From Pollutimonas bauzanensis (GTDB lineage: Bacteria; Pseudomonadota; Gammaproteobacteria; Burkholderiales; Burkholderiaceae_B): a stretch of 64,000 bases of DNA. The number at the start of each line of letters is the position of its first letter. Within the stretch, counting starts at the first letter, position 1. The notes below the pieces were generated by a model, which worked only from the letters and a program-made list of their open reading frames with translations, made no database searches and was not told the DNA's origin. Below are positions 61,545-64,000 of this stretch, piece by piece. The stretch is taken from positions 248,001 through 312,000 of the forward strand of contig NZ_FQXE01000002.1 in NCBI RefSeq assembly GCF_900129885.1. The letters run 5' to 3'. Position numbers and translations under genes: made by a program.

Positions 61545-62168
61545 TCACTGTCCGAGCCAATGCTCTAGCGGGCCGACGAGCGCCGGCAGCGGCCGATAGC
61601 CAATCGTCAAGGCCGCCAGTCCGCGTTCGTCGCGCACGAGGACAGTCGGAAAGCTGTAGACGCCGAGGCTCTTTGCGCGGCGAAAATCTTCACGCGTGGC
61701 CTCAATACTTGTCGCATCACAGTAAGCCTCCAGGAAAACCTCGCGGTCGATGCCGAATGTCTCGGCGATGCGTGCGAAGGATTCCGGGTCGTTGGGGTTG
61801 TGATTGTGGTGGTAGAAACCGCGCTGGGCCGCGGCGAAATACTCCCACTCGACTTCGGGCTTGAGCCTGCGCACGACCACGACCGCCCGGCAGGCCTTTT
61901 CCGTGTCGTAGATCCAGCCGGTATTTTCGAGAATCGTGAGATCGAACGGCTGGCCGGTCCGTTCGCCGATCTCCTGCCAGTGCCTGCGGAGGAAGTTGCG
62001 ATAACGATCGTCGACGATGTGGGTGCCGTCCGGGCGCAGCCCGCCCATTACCAGAGTCACAGTTGCGCGGTCGCGGTACTTGGCCCGCAGCTCCTGGATG
62101 ACGTTCGTGAATCCGTAGCACCACGAACACATCGGGTCGCCGAAGTAGATGATTTCCTTTTGCGTCAT
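61545..62168 (-). CDS. DsbA-family thioredoxin-fold protein (FrnE-like)
   Basis: 207 residues. Thioredoxin-like active site CSWC (Cys14-Cys17) right after the first strand (IIYFGDPMCSWCYGF), an all-helical insertion, and the cis-Pro region GVYSFPTVLV. No signal peptide, so it is a cytoplasmic DsbA/FrnE-type oxidoreductase or isomerase. Its start overlaps the 43-residue ORF as ATGA. Possible job: thiol redox care of the metalloprotein served by the CobW-type GTPase (inference). Confidence 0.82.
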   Translation of the reverse strand: MTQKEIIYFGDPMCSWCYGFTNVIQELRAKYRDRATVTLVMGGLRPDGTHIVDDRYRNFLRRHWQEIGERTGQPFDLTILENTGWIYDTEKACRAVVVVRRLKPEVEWEYFAAAQRGFYHHNHNPNDPESFARIAETFGIDREVFLEAYCDATSIEATREDFRRAKSLGVYSFPTVLVRDERGLAALTIGYRPLPALVGPLEHWLGQ

Positions 62169-62296
62169 TCGATTACGTCCCAGATAAAAGGAGCCGGTTC
62201 GGCCCGTACACGTCGCGCGCTTTCGAGCTCGGCATCCGACGCCTCGCCGCGGAGAAGTCCGCGCAGCTCCATGCCAGCGTAGCCGATTGCACTCAT
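62165..62296 (-). CDS. 43-residue protein between cobW-like and dsbA-like genes
   Basis: A small gene: ATG 62296 overlaps the CobW stop (ATGA), and its own TGA overlaps the DsbA start (ATGA). The product starts MSAIGYAGMELRGLLRGEAS, is acidic and helical in the middle (DAELESARRVRAE) and ends PFIWDVIE. No membrane segment or Cys. Not recognised. Four-base overlaps on both sides strongly suggest that it is translated. Confidence 0.65.
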   Translation of the reverse strand: MSAIGYAGMELRGLLRGEASDAELESARRVRAEPAPFIWDVIE

Positions 62297-63363
62297 CGGT
62301 TCTCCCCGTCCGGCGAAAATTCCACCTGCCGCCCGCCTCGCGAACGCGCCGCGCGCGTCCGTTGCGACAGGCGCTCGATGTCCTCGACCAGTTCCCCGAT
62401 TTCTTCGGCCCCCTGGTCCATCGTTATGAATACGATCCGGGTACGGCGGTCTTCGCTCGGCCAGCGATCGAGCCAGGAAAGGCTATGGACAAGTTCCTGC
62501 GCGCCGTGTATCACCGCCGGGCGTTCGGGCGAATCCTTCATGTGGATGAGCCCCTTGACGCGCAGCAGCGCCGGCCCCGCGTTGGTCGCCAGCGCTTCGA
62601 GCAGCAGCGTGAGCGTATCGAGATCCCACGGCTCGTCCCTGACGATCGCGAAACGCCTGATCCGCGCGTCGTGACCGTGCGCCTCGCCGTGCGGGCCACT
62701 GCCACCTACTTGCCGTTCGCCATGCGAGGCGGCGACACTCCGCCATGCCGGTTCCTGGCGGTCGCCGGCGGGGAAGCGCATCAGGGCACCGGCATCCACG
62801 TCGCGGGCGTCCAGCACCTCGCACGCGGGATTGAGCCGACCGAGGCGCTCCCGCAGTTCGTCGGGCCGGGTCAGCAGGTCGGACTTCGTCATCACGATGC
62901 GATCGGCCAGCGCGACCTGCTTCACCGACTGTTCATGCGCGTCGAGCGTGACCAGTCCATTGACGGCATCGACGGTCGCGACGATCCCAGCCAGACTGAA
63001 GCACGAATTGACCCCAGGCGCGGCGACGAGAACTTCGGTGACCGGCGTGGGTTCGGCAAGACCGGACGTCTCGATCACGACATGGTCGAACGCCGAAATC
63101 TCGCCCTTCAGGCGCTTTCGATGCAGATCGACCAGAGTCTCGACCAGGTCGCCGCGCACCGAACAGCACAGGCAGCCGTTGCGCAGCAGGACGACAGAAT
63201 CGCTGCTTGCCTCGATGAGCTCGTGATCCAGGCCGATCTCGCCGAATTCGTTGACAATCACGACGGACCCTTTCAATTGCGGATCACGCAGGGCGCGGTT
63301 CAGCAGCGTGGTCTTGCCGCTCCCGAGGAAGCCTGTGAGGATGGTTACTGGAATTCTGGTCAT
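62293..63363 (-). CDS. CobW/COG0523-family GTPase metallochaperone
   Basis: 356 residues. P-loop GFLGSGKT (11-18), metal motif CLCC (Cys64, 66, 67), Mg-binding and G-motifs ETSGLAEP and TKSDLL, then a His-containing loop (GPHGEAHGHDARIRR) before the C-terminal domain. The family delivers Zn, Co or Fe to client enzymes. It shares an operon with the 43-residue protein and a DsbA-like protein, downstream of an aldehyde dehydrogenase. The ATG at 63363 lacks a strong ribosome site. The client is unknown. Confidence 0.87.
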   Translation of the reverse strand: MTRIPVTILTGFLGSGKTTLLNRALRDPQLKGSVVIVNEFGEIGLDHELIEASSDSVVLLRNGCLCCSVRGDLVETLVDLHRKRLKGEISAFDHVVIETSGLAEPTPVTEVLVAAPGVNSCFSLAGIVATVDAVNGLVTLDAHEQSVKQVALADRIVMTKSDLLTRPDELRERLGRLNPACEVLDARDVDAGALMRFPAGDRQEPAWRSVAASHGERQVGGSGPHGEAHGHDARIRRFAIVRDEPWDLDTLTLLLEALATNAGPALLRVKGLIHMKDSPERPAVIHGAQELVHSLSWLDRWPSEDRRTRIVFITMDQGAEEIGELVEDIERLSQRTRAARSRGGRQVEFSPDGENR

Positions 63364-63452
63364 GATTTTCTCGATGTGCGAGGCGCCGGCGCCCGTCAGC
63401 GGAATGGCCGGCCAGCAAGATCGCGGGACATTTCTTTCAGCGCGGCAGCGCT

Positions 63453-64000
63453 TCAGGCGCCGATTCCGCCCATGCATAGATACTTCACCTCGAGGTACTC
63501 GTCGATCCCGTACTTCGACCCTTCGCGCCCCAGGCCCGAATACTTGACGCCGCCGAAAGGCGCCACCTCGGTGGAAATCAGGCCTTCGTTGATCCCCACC
63601 ATGCCGTATTCCAGCGCCTCGGCGACACGCCACACCCTGCCGATGTCGCGCGAGTAGAAATAGGATGCCAGCCCGAACTCCGTGTCGTTGGCCATGCGGA
63701 CAGCCTCTTCCTCGGTTTCGAAGCGGAACAGCGGCGCCACCGGACCGAAGGTTTCCTCCCGTGCGACCGCCATCCCTGGCGTCACGTCGGCGAGAACAGT
63801 GGGTTCGAAGAAGGTCCCGCCGCGGACATGGCGTTTGCCGCCAACCATCACTCTCGCGCCCTTGGAGACGGCGTCGCCGATGTGCGCCTCGACCTTGTCG
63901 ACTGCTGCCTGGTCGATCAACGGCCCCTGCTGCGCATCCGGGTCGAACCCGTCGGCCACTTTGAGCCGCGACACCGCGTCGCTCAGCCGCCGCGTGAATT
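63453..64000 (-). CDS. NAD(P)-dependent aldehyde dehydrogenase, succinate-semialdehyde type (N-terminal part outside window)
   Basis: C-terminal 181 residues only; the frame is open to the window edge. [40 protein letters not shown] and the cofactor motif [13 protein letters not shown], ending with [20 protein letters not shown], match GabD-like succinate-semialdehyde dehydrogenases. The catalytic Cys would be in the missing part. It is upstream of the CobW-like gene by 89 bases on the same strand. It might oxidise a semialdehyde from the aromatic pathway (inference). Confidence 0.85.
   Translation of the reverse strand, partial: FTRRLSDAVSRLKVADGFDPDAQQGPLIDQAAVDKVEAHIGDAVSKGARVMVGGKRHVRGGTFFEPTVLADVTPGMAVAREETFGPVAPLFRFETEEEAVRMANDTEFGLASYFYSRDIGRVWRVAEALEYGMVGINEGLISTEVAPFGGVKYSGLGREGSKYGIDEYLEVKYLCMGGIGA

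Noticed and set aside
1-64000. CRISPR array, prophage, integrase or insertion sequence
   Set aside because: No regularly spaced repeats, no transposase or integrase motifs and no terminal inverted repeats were seen on either strand.

Overview
The window looks like the chromosome of a high-GC betaproteobacterium of the Alcaligenaceae type (Bordetella, Achromobacter and relatives). The main reasons are the Bug-type periplasmic receptors (two here), the density of solute-uptake operons beside small catabolic operons, the FecI/FecR/TonB iron-surveillance module and a Bordetella-type trimeric porin. This placement is inference from gene content; no rRNA gene or other marker is present. I saw no tRNA, CRISPR array, transposase or integrase.

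Layout. 1-2.5 kb: end of a catabolic cluster (D-2-hydroxyacid dehydrogenase, hydratase-family enzyme, Bug receptor). 2.6-5.1 kb: a class II Fic protein with its own promoter/operator, a MazG-like pyrophosphohydrolase and NudC. 5.2-12.3 kb: a catabolic operon with a NitT/TauT-type ABC importer, two MmgE/PrpD proteins, a 3-hydroxyisobutyrate-dehydrogenase-like enzyme and a carboxymuconolactone-decarboxylase-like protein. 12.3-20.3 kb: a fused DctQM TRAP permease, DctP, a lactonase-like metallo-beta-lactamase-fold hydrolase, SDR, second HIBADH-like enzyme, second Bug receptor and a PEP-mutase/isocitrate-lyase-family enzyme under a perfect palindromic operator. 20.4-24.6 kb: Fur-box-controlled fecI-fecR and a TonB-dependent siderophore receptor behind an ECF-type promoter. 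24.6-28 kb: LivK-like receptor, alpha/beta hydrolase, MarR regulator and a decayed hydroxyacid dehydrogenase. 28-31.8 kb: Fur-box siderophore ABC importer. 31.8-41.1 kb: LysR regulator, cystathionine beta-lyase-like enzyme, aapJQMP-type amino acid importer, an exported argininosuccinate-lyase-like protein and an unknown membrane protein.

41.3-61.4 kb is the most unusual part. A LivKHMGF importer, an outer-membrane SphA-type channel, a TRAP importer and a VOC protein lead to a two-subunit molybdenum hydroxylase related to pyrogallol transhydroxylase and resorcinol hydroxylase. Divergent to it is a 2-oxoacid-dehydrogenase-like complex: fused E1, E2 and a badly eroded E3. As I recall, the same combination (rhLS plus bqdLMS) is used for anaerobic resorcinol/dihydroxybenzoate degradation in Azoarcus and Thauera. 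Near-consensus sigma-54 promoters precede both divergent transcripts and livK, and a weaker one precedes the SphA-type gene, so they look like one sigma-54 regulon whose activator is not in this window. The hydroxylase large subunit carries an N-terminal SCP2-like extension. Two livG scars flank the TRAP operon, which points to past rearrangement.

61.5-64 kb: a tightly coupled operon of aldehyde dehydrogenase (partial), CobW-type GTPase, a 43-residue protein and a DsbA-family protein.
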